From assembly GCF_051912485.1 (NCBI RefSeq), contig NZ_CP196822.1, positions 3,100,001 through 3,164,000 on the forward strand: a DNA stretch of 64,000 nt, written 5' to 3'. Positions 28,560-37,474 of this stretch are shown one piece after another (the stretch's first letter is position 1; each line of letters opens with the position of its first letter). Origin of the DNA: Nitrobacter sp051912485. GTDB lineage: Bacteria; Pseudomonadota; Alphaproteobacteria; Rhizobiales; Xanthobacteraceae. Under the pieces are notes generated by a model that searched no databases, had not been told where the DNA came from, and saw nothing but the letters and a program-made list of their open reading frames with translations. The position numbers were made by a program, and so were the translations under genes.

Positions 28560-29057
28560 ATGACGCAAATCTTGCTGAAGTCCGATACCAAAACCACCGA
28601 GTTTGGTCATTTGACCTCAATCGATCTGGAGTTGAATGCAGTCATTCTGGAGTTGTTTTATTTGGCTTGTTTGAGCTTTGAGCACGGGTCATCCGCTGCA
28701 CATATTTACGTCTCCGAATACGGCGGGGAAATAAAAAGCATCACCAATGGAAATCCCTTCGATGTTATGGGATCCTTCGAAAACATCTCGAAAAAATCCG
28801 CAGACTGGGTTTTGTCGCGAACTCTATTCCACCATGACAACCAGAGGCGGCGGGCGAAGTCCGCTCAGGAAAACGCGACAGCTGAAGACAAGCAACCGGC
28901 GATCGAGAAAAAGCTCGGCAACCTCGACAAGGCGCACTCTTTGAGGCGGAAGCTGATCACCGACGGAGCCGACCCCGACGAGGTCAACCGACTAGTCGGC
29001 GGATTACTATTCGACCAGCGTGCAAAATTGCTCCCCGGACCGGACCCAACGGGTTGA
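28560..29057 (+). CDS. Protein of unknown function, AT-rich insertion in the TCA operon
   Basis: A 165-residue soluble protein that I do not recognise. The N-terminal half looks like a compact alpha/beta unit (LELNAVILELFYLACLSFEHG, AAHIYVSEYGGEIKSI). The C-terminal half is charged and helical (SAQENATAEDKQPAIEKKLGNLDKAHSLRRKLI). There is no signal peptide or TM helix. The first 180 bases are about 45% G+C by hand count, against about 65% in the adjacent end of sucB, suggesting acquisition from elsewhere. AAGGGA before the ATG is a fair ribosome site, 19 bp after the sucB stop and 42 bp before lpdA, so it is probably cotranscribed. Confidence 0.75.
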   Translation: MTQILLKSDTKTTEFGHLTSIDLELNAVILELFYLACLSFEHGSSAAHIYVSEYGGEIKSITNGNPFDVMGSFENISKKSADWVLSRTLFHHDNQRRRAKSAQENATAEDKQPAIEKKLGNLDKAHSLRRKLITDGADPDEVNRLVGGLLFDQRAKLLPGPDPTG

Positions 29058-29099
29058 GAGGTATGCGTCACAAGGATTGAAACGACAGGATTTGAGACC

Positions 29100-30503
29100 A
29101 TGGCGACTTACGACCTCATCGTTATCGGCACCGGCCCCGGAGGTTACGTCTGCGCCATTCGCGCGGCGCAACTCGGCATGAAGGTCGCCGTGGTCGAGAA
29201 GAACGCAACGCTCGGCGGCACCTGTCTCAATGTTGGCTGCATGCCCTCGAAGGCGCTGTTGCACGCCTCGGAAATGTTCGAGGAAGCTGGCCACTCGTTC
29301 GCCAAGATGGGCGTGACGGTCTCCGCGCCGAAACTGGATCTGCCCACGATGATGAACTTCAAGCAGCAGGGCATCGACGGCAACGTCAAGGGCGTCGAAT
29401 TTTTAATGAAAAAGAACAAAATCGACGTCATCAGCGGCACCGGCAGGATTCTCGGCGCCGGCAAGGTCGAAGTGACAGGCGCGGACGGCAAGAAACAGAC
29501 CGTCGACACGAAGAACATCGTCATCGCCACCGGCTCCGACGTCGCGAAGCTCAAGGGCATCGAGATCGACGAGAAGCGCATCGTGTCCTCGACTGGCGCG
29601 CTGTCGCTCGACAAGGTTCCGGAAAAACTTCTGATCGTCGGTGCCGGCGTGATCGGCCTCGAACTCGGCTCGGTGTGGCATCGTCTCGGCGCAGAAGTCA
29701 CCGTCGTTGAATTCCTCGACCGCATCCTGCCGGGCATGGACGGCGAAGTCGCCAAGCAATTCCAGCGCATCCTCGAAAAACAGGGTTTTGCGTTCAAGCT
29801 CGGCGCGAAGGTCACGGGGGTCGATACATCAGGCAAGACGCTGGTGGCGCAGGTCGAGCCCGCCGTGGGCGGCCCGGCCGAGACAATCGAGGCCGATGTG
29901 GTGCTGGTGGCGATCGGCCGCACGCCCTATACCGACGGCCTTGGCCTGAAGGAAGCCGGCGTCGCGCTCGACAATCGCGGGCGCGTCGAGATCGACAATC
30001 ACTTCGCGACCAGCGTGAAAGGCGTCTATGCCATCGGCGACGTGGTCAAGGGACCGATGCTCGCCCACAAGGCCGAGGACGAAGGCGTGGCCTGCGCGGA
30101 AATCCTCGCCGGCCAGGCCGGGCACGTGAACTACGACGTGATCCCCGGCGTGGTCTACACCACCCCGGAAGTGTCCTCGGTCGGCAAGACCGAGGAGGAG
30201 CTGAAGCAGGCGGGCGTCGGTTACACGGTCGGCAAGTTTCCATTCACGGCCAACGGCCGCTCCAAGGTCAACCAGACCACCGACGGCTTTGTGAAGATTC
30301 TCGCGGATGCCAAGGCCGACCGCGTGCTCGGCGTTCACATCATCGGCCGGGAGGCCGGCGAGATGATCCACGAGGCCTGCGTGCTGATGGAATTCGGCGG
30401 CTCGGCAGAAGACCTCGCCCGCACCTGCCACGCTCACCCGACGCGATCGGAAGCCATCAAGGAAGCCGCCCTCGCCGTCGGCAAACGCGCCATCCACATG
30501 TGA
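29100..30503 (+). CDS. lpdA: Dihydrolipoyl dehydrogenase (E3)
   Basis: Reoxidises dihydrolipoyl groups of 2-oxo-acid dehydrogenase complexes; FAD flavoprotein of 467 residues. The FAD motif is DLIVIGTGPGGYVCA (5-19), the redox disulfide C42/C47 lies in GGTCLNVGCMPSK, the NAD motif is VGAGVIGLELGSV, the second FAD motif is VYAIGDVVKGPMLAHKAEDEG, and the active-site H446/E451 pair is in HAHPTRSE. AGGA lies 9 bases before the ATG. It completes the mdh-sucCDAB-lpdA run, separated from sucB by one orphan gene. Confidence 0.98.
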   Translation: MATYDLIVIGTGPGGYVCAIRAAQLGMKVAVVEKNATLGGTCLNVGCMPSKALLHASEMFEEAGHSFAKMGVTVSAPKLDLPTMMNFKQQGIDGNVKGVEFLMKKNKIDVISGTGRILGAGKVEVTGADGKKQTVDTKNIVIATGSDVAKLKGIEIDEKRIVSSTGALSLDKVPEKLLIVGAGVIGLELGSVWHRLGAEVTVVEFLDRILPGMDGEVAKQFQRILEKQGFAFKLGAKVTGVDTSGKTLVAQVEPAVGGPAETIEADVVLVAIGRTPYTDGLGLKEAGVALDNRGRVEIDNHFATSVKGVYAIGDVVKGPMLAHKAEDEGVACAEILAGQAGHVNYDVIPGVVYTTPEVSSVGKTEEELKQAGVGYTVGKFPFTANGRSKVNQTTDGFVKILADAKADRVLGVHIIGREAGEMIHEACVLMEFGGSAEDLARTCHAHPTRSEAIKEAALAVGKRAIHM

Positions 30504-30546
30504 CGCTGTTCTTCTGATTTCATCAGAAACGAAAAAGCCCTCGCCG

Positions 30547-31143
30547 TCAGTGTCCCAGCAGGTGCAATGCGTGCGGCGCGAACATCCCGATTGCCGTGAC
30601 CCCAATCCCGGCGATCGCCAGCAGGCCTGATATCCATGCCAGCACGATCATCCCGGTGATGATGGCGGCAGACGCCAGCACGATCGCGATCTGGAAGGCG
30701 GCGGACGCCAGCTCGAAATGATGATATTTCGCCATCGCGAGATCACGCGCGTCCTCGGCGTGTTTGGCGCGCTCGGCGAGTTGATCCTGTCCCTCGCCGG
30801 TGCTCGGCTCGGAACGATAGTGCGCCGCGGTCTTCTGCCACTCGTCGATCTGTTTTTGCAGCGCAGCCCTGGTCGCCTCATCCGTCGCCAGCCGGAGACT
30901 GAGCTTGGCCTGGTCGGCCTGGGTCTGGACCGTGGTGCGTCGGATGCTCTTGGCCTGGAAAAAGGCCCAGAGATTGGAGGACTCCACGTTCTTGCTGATC
31001 GATTCGGTCTGGGCGCTCTTCCCCAACGTCTCGGACAACGCGAGGCAGAGCGCGATGATGGCGATCAGGAGCGCAATCTTCTTGTTCTCTCCCGACGTAT
31101 GATGCGTATGCTCGGCATGTTCCATGCTTTCATGCGCGCTCAT
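30547..31143 (-). CDS. DUF4337 family inner-membrane protein
   Basis: A 198-residue protein with a His-rich N-terminal tail (HAEHTHHTSGENKK), a TM helix at about 23-41 (IALLIAIIALCLALSETL), and a long coiled-coil-like soluble segment (55-145) with the family-typical NLWAFFQAKSIRRT. Two C-terminal TM helices follow at about 147-170 and 172-192. Function unknown. GGGAGAGGA immediately upstream selects the ATG at 31143 over an upstream in-frame start at 31209. It converges on lpdA. Confidence 0.85.
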   Translation of the reverse strand: MSAHESMEHAEHTHHTSGENKKIALLIAIIALCLALSETLGKSAQTESISKNVESSNLWAFFQAKSIRRTTVQTQADQAKLSLRLATDEATRAALQKQIDEWQKTAAHYRSEPSTGEGQDQLAERAKHAEDARDLAMAKYHHFELASAAFQIAIVLASAAIITGMIVLAWISGLLAIAGIGVTAIGMFAPHALHLLGH

Positions 31144-31264
31144 GGTCCTCTCCCGCGTTGATTTGACAGCCCACGATTGACCGGCAACTTTTCCAGCGCA
31201 AGGGGTCAACCCGTACTGGCGGCGAATGTCCGCCGGAAAACCTGTAGCTCAGAATTCGGGATCG

Positions 31265-32233
31265 TCAGGCTCGGGGATGCGCCGTCCTGTAGACCTCGAG
31301 CAGCCGCTCACTGTCGATGCCGGTGTAGATCTGAGTGGTCGAGAGCGAGGCGTGGCCAAGCAATTCCTGGATCGCGCGCAGATCGCCACCTCGACTCAAA
31401 AGATGCGTCGCAAATGAATGGCGCAGCGCATGCGGCGTCGCGCTATCGGGCAGGCCGAGCGCGCCGCGCAGCCGCGCCATGGTGAGTTGAATGATGCGCG
31501 CCTTGAGCGGGCCGCCCCGCGCACCGACGAAGATCGGCCCTTCCGGCGGCAGCGAATGCGGGCACATCGCGACATATTCCTGGACCAGCGCCAGCACATT
31601 TTGCAGCACCGGCACCATCCGCGTCTTGTTGCCCTTGCCGGTGACGATCAGAACGTCGCCCTCACCCGGTAGCGGCACATCGCGACGTTTCAGCCCGAGC
31701 GCTTCGGAAATTCGCAAGCCCGATCCGTACAGCAGCGCCATCACCGCGGCATCGCGCGCCCAGATCCACGGATCGCGATCCTCGCCGGCCCGTTCAGCCG
31801 CGTCGGCAAAGCGCTTCGCCGCACTCATGTGAATCGGCTTCGGCAGGCTTTTGCCGACCTTCGGCGCGCGGATCGCGCTGAGCGCGCCGACCTTGCCGAG
31901 CCCTTCCCGTTCCAGAAATCGCGCGAACGAGCGCAGTCCCGCCAGCGCCCGCATCAGCGACCGGCCGCCAATATCGTCGGCGCGACGCGCAGCCATGAAA
32001 GCCCGGACATCGCTCGCTTCAAGCGCGGCGAACCGCTTCAAGGTCACGAGGCTGCCCCAGTGCTGACTGAGAAACATCAGGCACTGCCGGACGTCCCGGG
32101 CATAGGCCTCAAGCGTCTTGGGCGACAGCCGGCGCTCGGCACGCAGATGCGCCAGCCATCGCGCCATTTGCTGCCCCACATCCGGGGCGGCGCAGGCGAG
32201 ATCGGGAAGCGGCCGTGGCGCGGGCTTGACCAT
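31265..32233 (-). CDS. xerC: Tyrosine recombinase XerC
   Basis: Site-specific recombinase that, with XerD, resolves chromosome dimers at dif. The 322-residue protein has an N-terminal SAM-like domain (20-110) and a full catalytic set: R174 (GLRISE), K200, H268 and R271 (HALRHSFATHLL), H294 (LLGHASLSTT) and the nucleophile Y303 (QIYTG). Assignment to XerC rather than XerD rests on divergence next to priA, a common arrangement in this order. ATG 32233 is preferred; a start six codons upstream (32251) is possible. Confidence 0.92.
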   Translation of the reverse strand: MVKPAPRPLPDLACAAPDVGQQMARWLAHLRAERRLSPKTLEAYARDVRQCLMFLSQHWGSLVTLKRFAALEASDVRAFMAARRADDIGGRSLMRALAGLRSFARFLEREGLGKVGALSAIRAPKVGKSLPKPIHMSAAKRFADAAERAGEDRDPWIWARDAAVMALLYGSGLRISEALGLKRRDVPLPGEGDVLIVTGKGNKTRMVPVLQNVLALVQEYVAMCPHSLPPEGPIFVGARGGPLKARIIQLTMARLRGALGLPDSATPHALRHSFATHLLSRGGDLRAIQELLGHASLSTTQIYTGIDSERLLEVYRTAHPRA

Positions 32234-32362
32234 GATTCGTACCAAACACAATGATTCCGGTGATTATATCCCGCCGCTTTAGTTTATCGTTTGCTAACTT
32301 TGCTACCGGCGACTCCCACTCGAGCCCGAATTCTCCGAATGGATCATTTTTCACGCAACGGC

Positions 32363-34552
32363 ATGTCCTCGGCATCATCGACGACGCGCGTCGTTGATGT
32401 GCTGGTTCCCGTTGCGATCGATCAGGCCTATTCATACCGCGTTCCGCGCGGCATGGAGGTCGCGCCTGGCGACCTCGTGACAGTGCCGCTCGGACCCCGC
32501 GAGGTGATCGCCGTGGTCTGGGCCGAGAACCCGTCACCCGATCCCCGCCTGCACAACCGCCTGAAGGACATCGGCGAAAAGCTCGAGGTGCCGCCGCTTA
32601 AGGACGAACTGCGCACGCTGGTCGACTGGGTCGCGAACTACACGCTGTCGTCGCGCGGCATGGTGATGCGCATGAGCTTGCGGATGGGCGAGCATCTCGG
32701 GCCGGAGCGGGTGCGATCCGGCGTGCGGCTTGTGGGCGAACCGCCGCAGCGCATGACGGCGGCACGACAGCGGCTGATCGCCGTGTTGTCCGATGGCCTG
32801 CTGCACGGAAAATCCGATGCCGCGAAGGAAGCGGGCGTCAGCGCCGGCGTGGTCGACGGACTGGTCGACGAAAGAACACTGACGGTCGAGCCGATGCCGC
32901 CTCCGCCGCCGCCACCGCCGCCCGATCCTAATTTCGCCGTGCCTGATTTTTCCCGCTCGCAGCGAGCGGCCGTGGACGCCATGCGCGCGCTTGCGTCGAA
33001 CGGCACATTCCACGTCGCGCTGCTCGACGGCGTCACCGGCTCCGGCAAGACCGAGGTTTATTTTGAGGCGGTCGCCGAAGCCATCCGCCGCGGCAAGCAG
33101 ACGCTGATCCTGATGCCGGAGATCGCGCTGACCGGGCAGTTCCGCGACCGCTTCGCGGCACGCTTCGGCGAGCGGCCGTTGGAGTGGCACTCCGAACTGA
33201 CACCGCGCACCCGCGCGCGCAACTGGGCCGCGATCGCGGCAGGCGATGGACAGGTCGTGGTTGGCGCACGCTCGGCGCTGTTTCTTCCCTATGCCGATCT
33301 CGGACTGATCATCGTCGACGAGGAGCATGATCAGGCCTACAAACAGGACGAAGGTACCCACTATCACGCCCGCGACATGGCCGTGGTGCGCGCGCATATC
33401 GCGAAAATCCCGATCGTGCTGGCGTCGGCAACGCCATCGGTCGAGAGCGAAGTCAACGCGCGCAAGGGACGCTACCAGCGCATCGCACTGACGTCCCGGT
33501 TCGGCGGTCAGCACATGCCGCAGATCGAACTGATCGACCTGCGCCGCGAGGGACCGCCGCGCGGCCGCTTCATTTCTCCGCATCTTGCCGGGGAGATTCG
33601 CACCGCCATCGAACGGCGTGAGCAGGCGCTGTTGTTTCTCAATCGCCGTGGTTACGCGCCACTGACCTTGTGCCGGGCCTGCGGTCACCGTTTCGCCTGC
33701 ACCATCTGCGATGCATGGCTGGTGGATCACCGCTTCCGGCAACGGCTCGTGTGCCATCACTGCGGCTTCTCGATGCCGCGCCCGCTGCAATGCCCGCATT
33801 GCGCGGCCGAGGAATCGCTGGTCGCGGTCGGCCCCGGCGTCGAACGGCTGCAGGAAGAAGCCGCCGCGCTGTTTCCAGAGGCCCGCACCCTGGTGCTGTC
33901 GAGCGACCTGATCACCTCGATCGAGACCATGCGATCGGAACTCAATGACATCGCGGAAGGCCGCGTCGACATCATCATCGGCACGCAACTGGTGGCCAAG
34001 GGACACCACTTTCCACGCCTGAATCTTGTCGGCGTCGTCGACGCCGACCTCGGCCTCGGCAACGGCGATCCCCGCGCCGCGGAGCGGACTTTTCAACTGC
34101 TCAATCAGGTGATCGGCCGCACCGGCCGCGAGCAGGGACGTGGCATCGGCTATCTGCAAACCCATCAGCCGGAACATCCCGTGATGAAGGCGCTGGTCGC
34201 AGGCGATCGCGAGGCGTTTTACGGCAGCGAGATTGAGGCGCGGGAGCGCTCGGGCTATCCGCCGTTCGGCCGGCTGGCCAGCCTGATCATATCCGCGGGC
34301 GACCGCCCGACCGCGGAAGGTTTCGCGCGCCGGTTGGCGGCGATCGCGCCGATCGATGAGCGCGTTCAAGTGCTCGGGCCGGCCGAAGCGCCGCTCGCCG
34401 TCATCAAAGGCCGCTATCGATTTCGCCTGCTGGTGAAGTCGGCGCGCGGTGTGGACCTGTCCGGCTATTTGCGCGAATGGCTCGCCGCGGGACCGAAAAC
34501 CAAAGGCAATCTCAAGCTGGAAGTGGACGTCGATCCGCAGAGCTTTCTTTAA
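32363..34552 (+). CDS. priA: Primosomal replication helicase PriA
   Basis: Restarts stalled replication forks; 3'-5' helicase and primosome loader, 729 residues from this start. The N-terminal DNA-binding domain begins RVVDVLVPVAIDQAYSYRVP. The helicase motifs are GVTGSGKTEVY, DEEHDQAYKQ, LASATPSVES and QVIGRTGREQGRG. Zinc-binding cysteines are in CRACGHRFACTICD and CHHCGFSMPRPLQCPHC. A run of nine prolines links the winged helix to the helicase core. In-frame ATGs at 32339 and 32291 could extend the N-terminus; the conserved region begins just after 32363. Confidence 0.96.
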   Translation: MSSASSTTRVVDVLVPVAIDQAYSYRVPRGMEVAPGDLVTVPLGPREVIAVVWAENPSPDPRLHNRLKDIGEKLEVPPLKDELRTLVDWVANYTLSSRGMVMRMSLRMGEHLGPERVRSGVRLVGEPPQRMTAARQRLIAVLSDGLLHGKSDAAKEAGVSAGVVDGLVDERTLTVEPMPPPPPPPPPDPNFAVPDFSRSQRAAVDAMRALASNGTFHVALLDGVTGSGKTEVYFEAVAEAIRRGKQTLILMPEIALTGQFRDRFAARFGERPLEWHSELTPRTRARNWAAIAAGDGQVVVGARSALFLPYADLGLIIVDEEHDQAYKQDEGTHYHARDMAVVRAHIAKIPIVLASATPSVESEVNARKGRYQRIALTSRFGGQHMPQIELIDLRREGPPRGRFISPHLAGEIRTAIERREQALLFLNRRGYAPLTLCRACGHRFACTICDAWLVDHRFRQRLVCHHCGFSMPRPLQCPHCAAEESLVAVGPGVERLQEEAAALFPEARTLVLSSDLITSIETMRSELNDIAEGRVDIIIGTQLVAKGHHFPRLNLVGVVDADLGLGNGDPRAAERTFQLLNQVIGRTGREQGRGIGYLQTHQPEHPVMKALVAGDREAFYGSEIEARERSGYPPFGRLASLIISAGDRPTAEGFARRLAAIAPIDERVQVLGPAEAPLAVIKGRYRFRLLVKSARGVDLSGYLREWLAAGPKTKGNLKLEVDVDPQSFL

Positions 34553-34691
34553 GAGCGTTTCTTTGTCATCTGAAACTTTCTCAACGACCTGCCAACCCGT
34601 GTGCTGTAGATCACGCCCGGCTCTGCATAACAGCGCGCCGGGATTGACGGCTCCGGGGTTGATCTTCAATCTGCCGCCCCGCGAGGGCTGA

Positions 34692-36230
34692 ATGCATATC
34701 TACTTCCGCGGCAGCGGTTTACAGCGTTTGAGGCTGGCGTCGGGGCTGGCGCTGATGGCGTTCGCGGCCGCGCATTTCACCAATCATGCGGTCGGCCTTG
34801 TGAGCCTCGAAGCCATGCATCGGGTGCAGGAGTTGCGGACCGCGGTCACCCGATCATGGCCGGTATCGATCATCCTGCTGCTCGCGCTGATCACCCACGT
34901 CGCCCTCGGCCTCTACAAGCTCAGCCGGCGGGAAACGTGGCGGATGCCGGTCTGGGAAGCGTTGCAGATCGGCATCGGACTGGCGATTCCGTTTCTGCTG
35001 TTTCCGCACATCGTCAATACCCGCGTGGCGCACGCGGTGTTCGGCGCTAATGACATTTATCTCTATGAACTGGTCCGGCTCTGGCCCGACAGCGCGATCC
35101 TGCAAAGCACCCTGCTGCTGCTCGTCTGGGTCCACGGCTGCATCGGCATCCACTACTGGCTGCGGCTGTCGGATTCCTACAGCCGGTTCGCTCCATTCCT
35201 GCTGATCGGCGCTCTGCTGTTGCCTGTGCTGGCGCTATCAGGATTCGCGGTCGCCGGAATGCGCGCGACCGACATTATGTCGGACCCGGCCACGTTCGCC
35301 GCGCTGAAAGTCCGAACGCATTGGCCGAACGCGCATGATGCGGCGACGATGGCGACGCTGCGCGATATCGTCAGATGGGGATTCGGGCTGGTTGCCGCGA
35401 CCGCCATCGGCATTGCATTCTTCCGCTACCGCCGCGAAACCGCAAACCGCGGACCGGCCCGGATCAGTTACGTCGATGGACCGACCGTGGAACTGACGCC
35501 CGGCATGACGCTGCTGGAGATCAGCCGGTCGGCCGGTATCCCGCACGCCTCATTATGCGGCGGCCGCGGCCGCTGCTCGACCTGCCGGGTCCGTGTCGAA
35601 AAGGGATTGGACTCGCTTCCCGCACCCGCAGCCGTCGAAGCCGCCACTCTCAGCGCGATCGACGCGCCGTCGAATGTGCGGCTCGCCTGCCAGATCCATC
35701 CCACCGCACCTTTGACAATAGCCATCGTCAGCCGGCCCGGCGTTAGTAGCCCCGTTCATGTCGAATTCACCGAACTCAAGGAGGTGGTCGCCGCCCACAT
35801 CCGCGCGGACATCGGCGGCTCCGCGATCGAATTCGCGTCTTCCAATCCGGCGGACGTGGAAGCCTGGCTCCTGCATCAGTCTGGACATGCCGCGAAGGTC
35901 CGTGACGTAGATAGATGGGGCTATCGCCTCCGGGGCGCCCGGCTGGACTACGTCGGTGAACGGTCTGTCGGCACATGCGTCTATGAACGGGACAACCAGC
36001 TCATTTCGGTCTTCATGTTTCCGGAAACGGACGCGGCGCCAGTGGCGATCCGCGGCCAGCGCAATCGGTACTCGGCGCTGACCTGGCGTGATACCGGCAC
36101 CGTCTGCTGCTCTGTGTCGAAAGTCACAGTGGAGATCCTCGAGCATCTGGCAGAGGCCTGGGAAGATGCGGCTTCCGTGTTGACTGATCCCGGCGATCCG
36201 GCTGAATTTGGAACTAACGAGGCCTTGTGA
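34692..36230 (+). CDS. Six-helix membrane protein with 2Fe-2S ferredoxin domain and anti-sigma-factor-like C-terminus
   Basis: A 512-residue fusion. Six TM helices (about 15-38, 57-77, 90-112, 137-158, 167-189, 226-245) contain histidines H28, H32, H69, H106, H114, H148 and H154, the pattern of a heme-b or quinone-interacting anchor like that of some rhizobial adenylate cyclases. Residues 255-345 are a plant-type ferredoxin with C289, C295, C298 and C333. Residues 365-490 contain no cyclase domain; they resemble the C-terminal sensor domain of transmembrane anti-sigma factors (RLRGARLDYV, VYERDNQLISVFMFPE, then YSALTWRDTGTVCCSVS). A redox-sensing role is inferred. GAGGG precedes the ATG; the stop overlaps the next gene (TGATG). 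Confidence 0.8.
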   Translation: MHIYFRGSGLQRLRLASGLALMAFAAAHFTNHAVGLVSLEAMHRVQELRTAVTRSWPVSIILLLALITHVALGLYKLSRRETWRMPVWEALQIGIGLAIPFLLFPHIVNTRVAHAVFGANDIYLYELVRLWPDSAILQSTLLLLVWVHGCIGIHYWLRLSDSYSRFAPFLLIGALLLPVLALSGFAVAGMRATDIMSDPATFAALKVRTHWPNAHDAATMATLRDIVRWGFGLVAATAIGIAFFRYRRETANRGPARISYVDGPTVELTPGMTLLEISRSAGIPHASLCGGRGRCSTCRVRVEKGLDSLPAPAAVEAATLSAIDAPSNVRLACQIHPTAPLTIAIVSRPGVSSPVHVEFTELKEVVAAHIRADIGGSAIEFASSNPADVEAWLLHQSGHAAKVRDVDRWGYRLRGARLDYVGERSVGTCVYERDNQLISVFMFPETDAAPVAIRGQRNRYSALTWRDTGTVCCSVSKVTVEILEHLAEAWEDAASVLTDPGDPAEFGTNEAL

Positions 36231-37474
36231 TGAGTGATCTGTTCCGCCGCGAAGCCATCGAACATGCGACGCAACGGCTGGAAGGTCAGGTCTTTCTGGC
36301 CTCGCCGCTCTCGTTGAAGACGCTTGGCCTGTTGCTGTCGGGCATAGTGTTCGCGGCGGCGACCTTCGCCGCGACAGCGACCTATGCGCGGAAGACGACG
36401 GTGACCGGCTTTCTGGTGCCCGACCAGGGCATGATTCGGATCACCTCGCAGGCGCAGGGGACATTGCGGAGCGTCCTCGTCAAGGAAGGCGACACCATCG
36501 AAAAGGGCACGCGCCTGGCCATTCTCGATGTCTCGACCGGGACCGCAACCGGCAATACCGGAGAGGCGCTTCTCAAGGGCTTCGAGTCGGAATCGCTTGC
36601 TGCGAAGTCGCGAGCCGAATCGAAACTGGCCTTGCTGCAACTGGAGCAGGATCAGGCGAAGGTTAGATCCGGCAAAAGCGAAAGCGAGCTCGCCCAGGTC
36701 GACCAGCAGATCGAGTTGCAGCAGGAACGACTGAAACTCGCGCGGGACGAGGTGGATCGTGGGGAGACCATAGCCGCGAAGGGCTATATGCCGAAGCGTG
36801 AAGTCGACCAGCGCCGGCTCGCCGCACTGGCGATCGAACAGGATCTCGCCGGCGCCCGGCGCCAAAAGACAACGGTGGAGCGCGAGCTTGCGGACATCAA
36901 GGCCCGGTTGGTTTCGATCCCGCTGGAAATCAAAGCCGCTCGCTCCGACGCTGATGTCGCCCAGGCGACGCTGGAGCAGCGCCGCGCCGAATCCGAATCG
37001 CGGCGCCTGCAGTTTTTCGTGGCGCCAACCACCGGACGGATCGCCGCACTCCCCGTCAGTGACGGACAGGCTGTCGCTGCGGGCGGCATCGTCGCGGTGA
37101 TCATCCCTTCGGGCAGCCAGATCGAGGCTGAGCTATTGGCACCATCGCGCGCGATCGGTTTCGTTCAGCCCGGGCAACAGGTCGAACTCAGCCTTCAGGC
37201 CTTTCCTTACCAGCGCTTCGGAACGGTGCGGGGGACAGTGAGAACTGTCTCCACGACCGTGCTGGCGCCTGCCGATGTCGGCTTCGCCGGATTGGACATC
37301 AAGGAACCGGTGTTCAGGATTCGCGTCGCCCTGTCGCGTGATCAGATGGAAGCCTATGGCCAATCCGTGCCGATGCAGCCGGGTATGCTGGTGTCGGCTG
37401 AAATCGTCTTCGAGCATCGGAGCCTGCTGCGCTGGTTGTTCGATCCGATCTATGCCGTGGGCCGCCGCGCATGA
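36230..37474 (+). CDS. HlyD-family membrane fusion protein of a peptide exporter
   Basis: A 414-residue periplasmic adaptor. It has one N-terminal TM helix (about 31-51), a lipoyl-like half-motif (GMIRITSQAQGTLRSVLVKEGD), a long coiled-coil hairpin (about 115-250, rich in Glu, Gln, Arg and Leu), then the second lipoyl half (VAPTTGRIAALPVSDGQAV) and a beta-barrel domain. HlyD adaptors link an inner-membrane ABC exporter to a TolC-type outer-membrane channel. The ATG overlaps the previous stop by one base, and its own stop overlaps the ABC gene by four, so all three genes are translationally coupled. No TolC gene lies in the window. Confidence 0.92.
   Translation: MSDLFRREAIEHATQRLEGQVFLASPLSLKTLGLLLSGIVFAAATFAATATYARKTTVTGFLVPDQGMIRITSQAQGTLRSVLVKEGDTIEKGTRLAILDVSTGTATGNTGEALLKGFESESLAAKSRAESKLALLQLEQDQAKVRSGKSESELAQVDQQIELQQERLKLARDEVDRGETIAAKGYMPKREVDQRRLAALAIEQDLAGARRQKTTVERELADIKARLVSIPLEIKAARSDADVAQATLEQRRAESESRRLQFFVAPTTGRIAALPVSDGQAVAAGGIVAVIIPSGSQIEAELLAPSRAIGFVQPGQQVELSLQAFPYQRFGTVRGTVRTVSTTVLAPADVGFAGLDIKEPVFRIRVALSRDQMEAYGQSVPMQPGMLVSAEIVFEHRSLLRWLFDPIYAVGRRA

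Noticed and set aside
32534..34669. A 711-codon open frame on the minus strand
   Set aside because: It lies wholly opposite priA, whose domains are all recognisable; long antisense frames are expected in high-G+C genes, and its translation has no family features.
34553..34691. Short frame before the redox fusion gene as a candidate double-glycine peptide for the C39 exporter
   Set aside because: The frame begins inside priA in another phase, lacks a leader-like LSxxEL...GG sequence and has no ribosome site.
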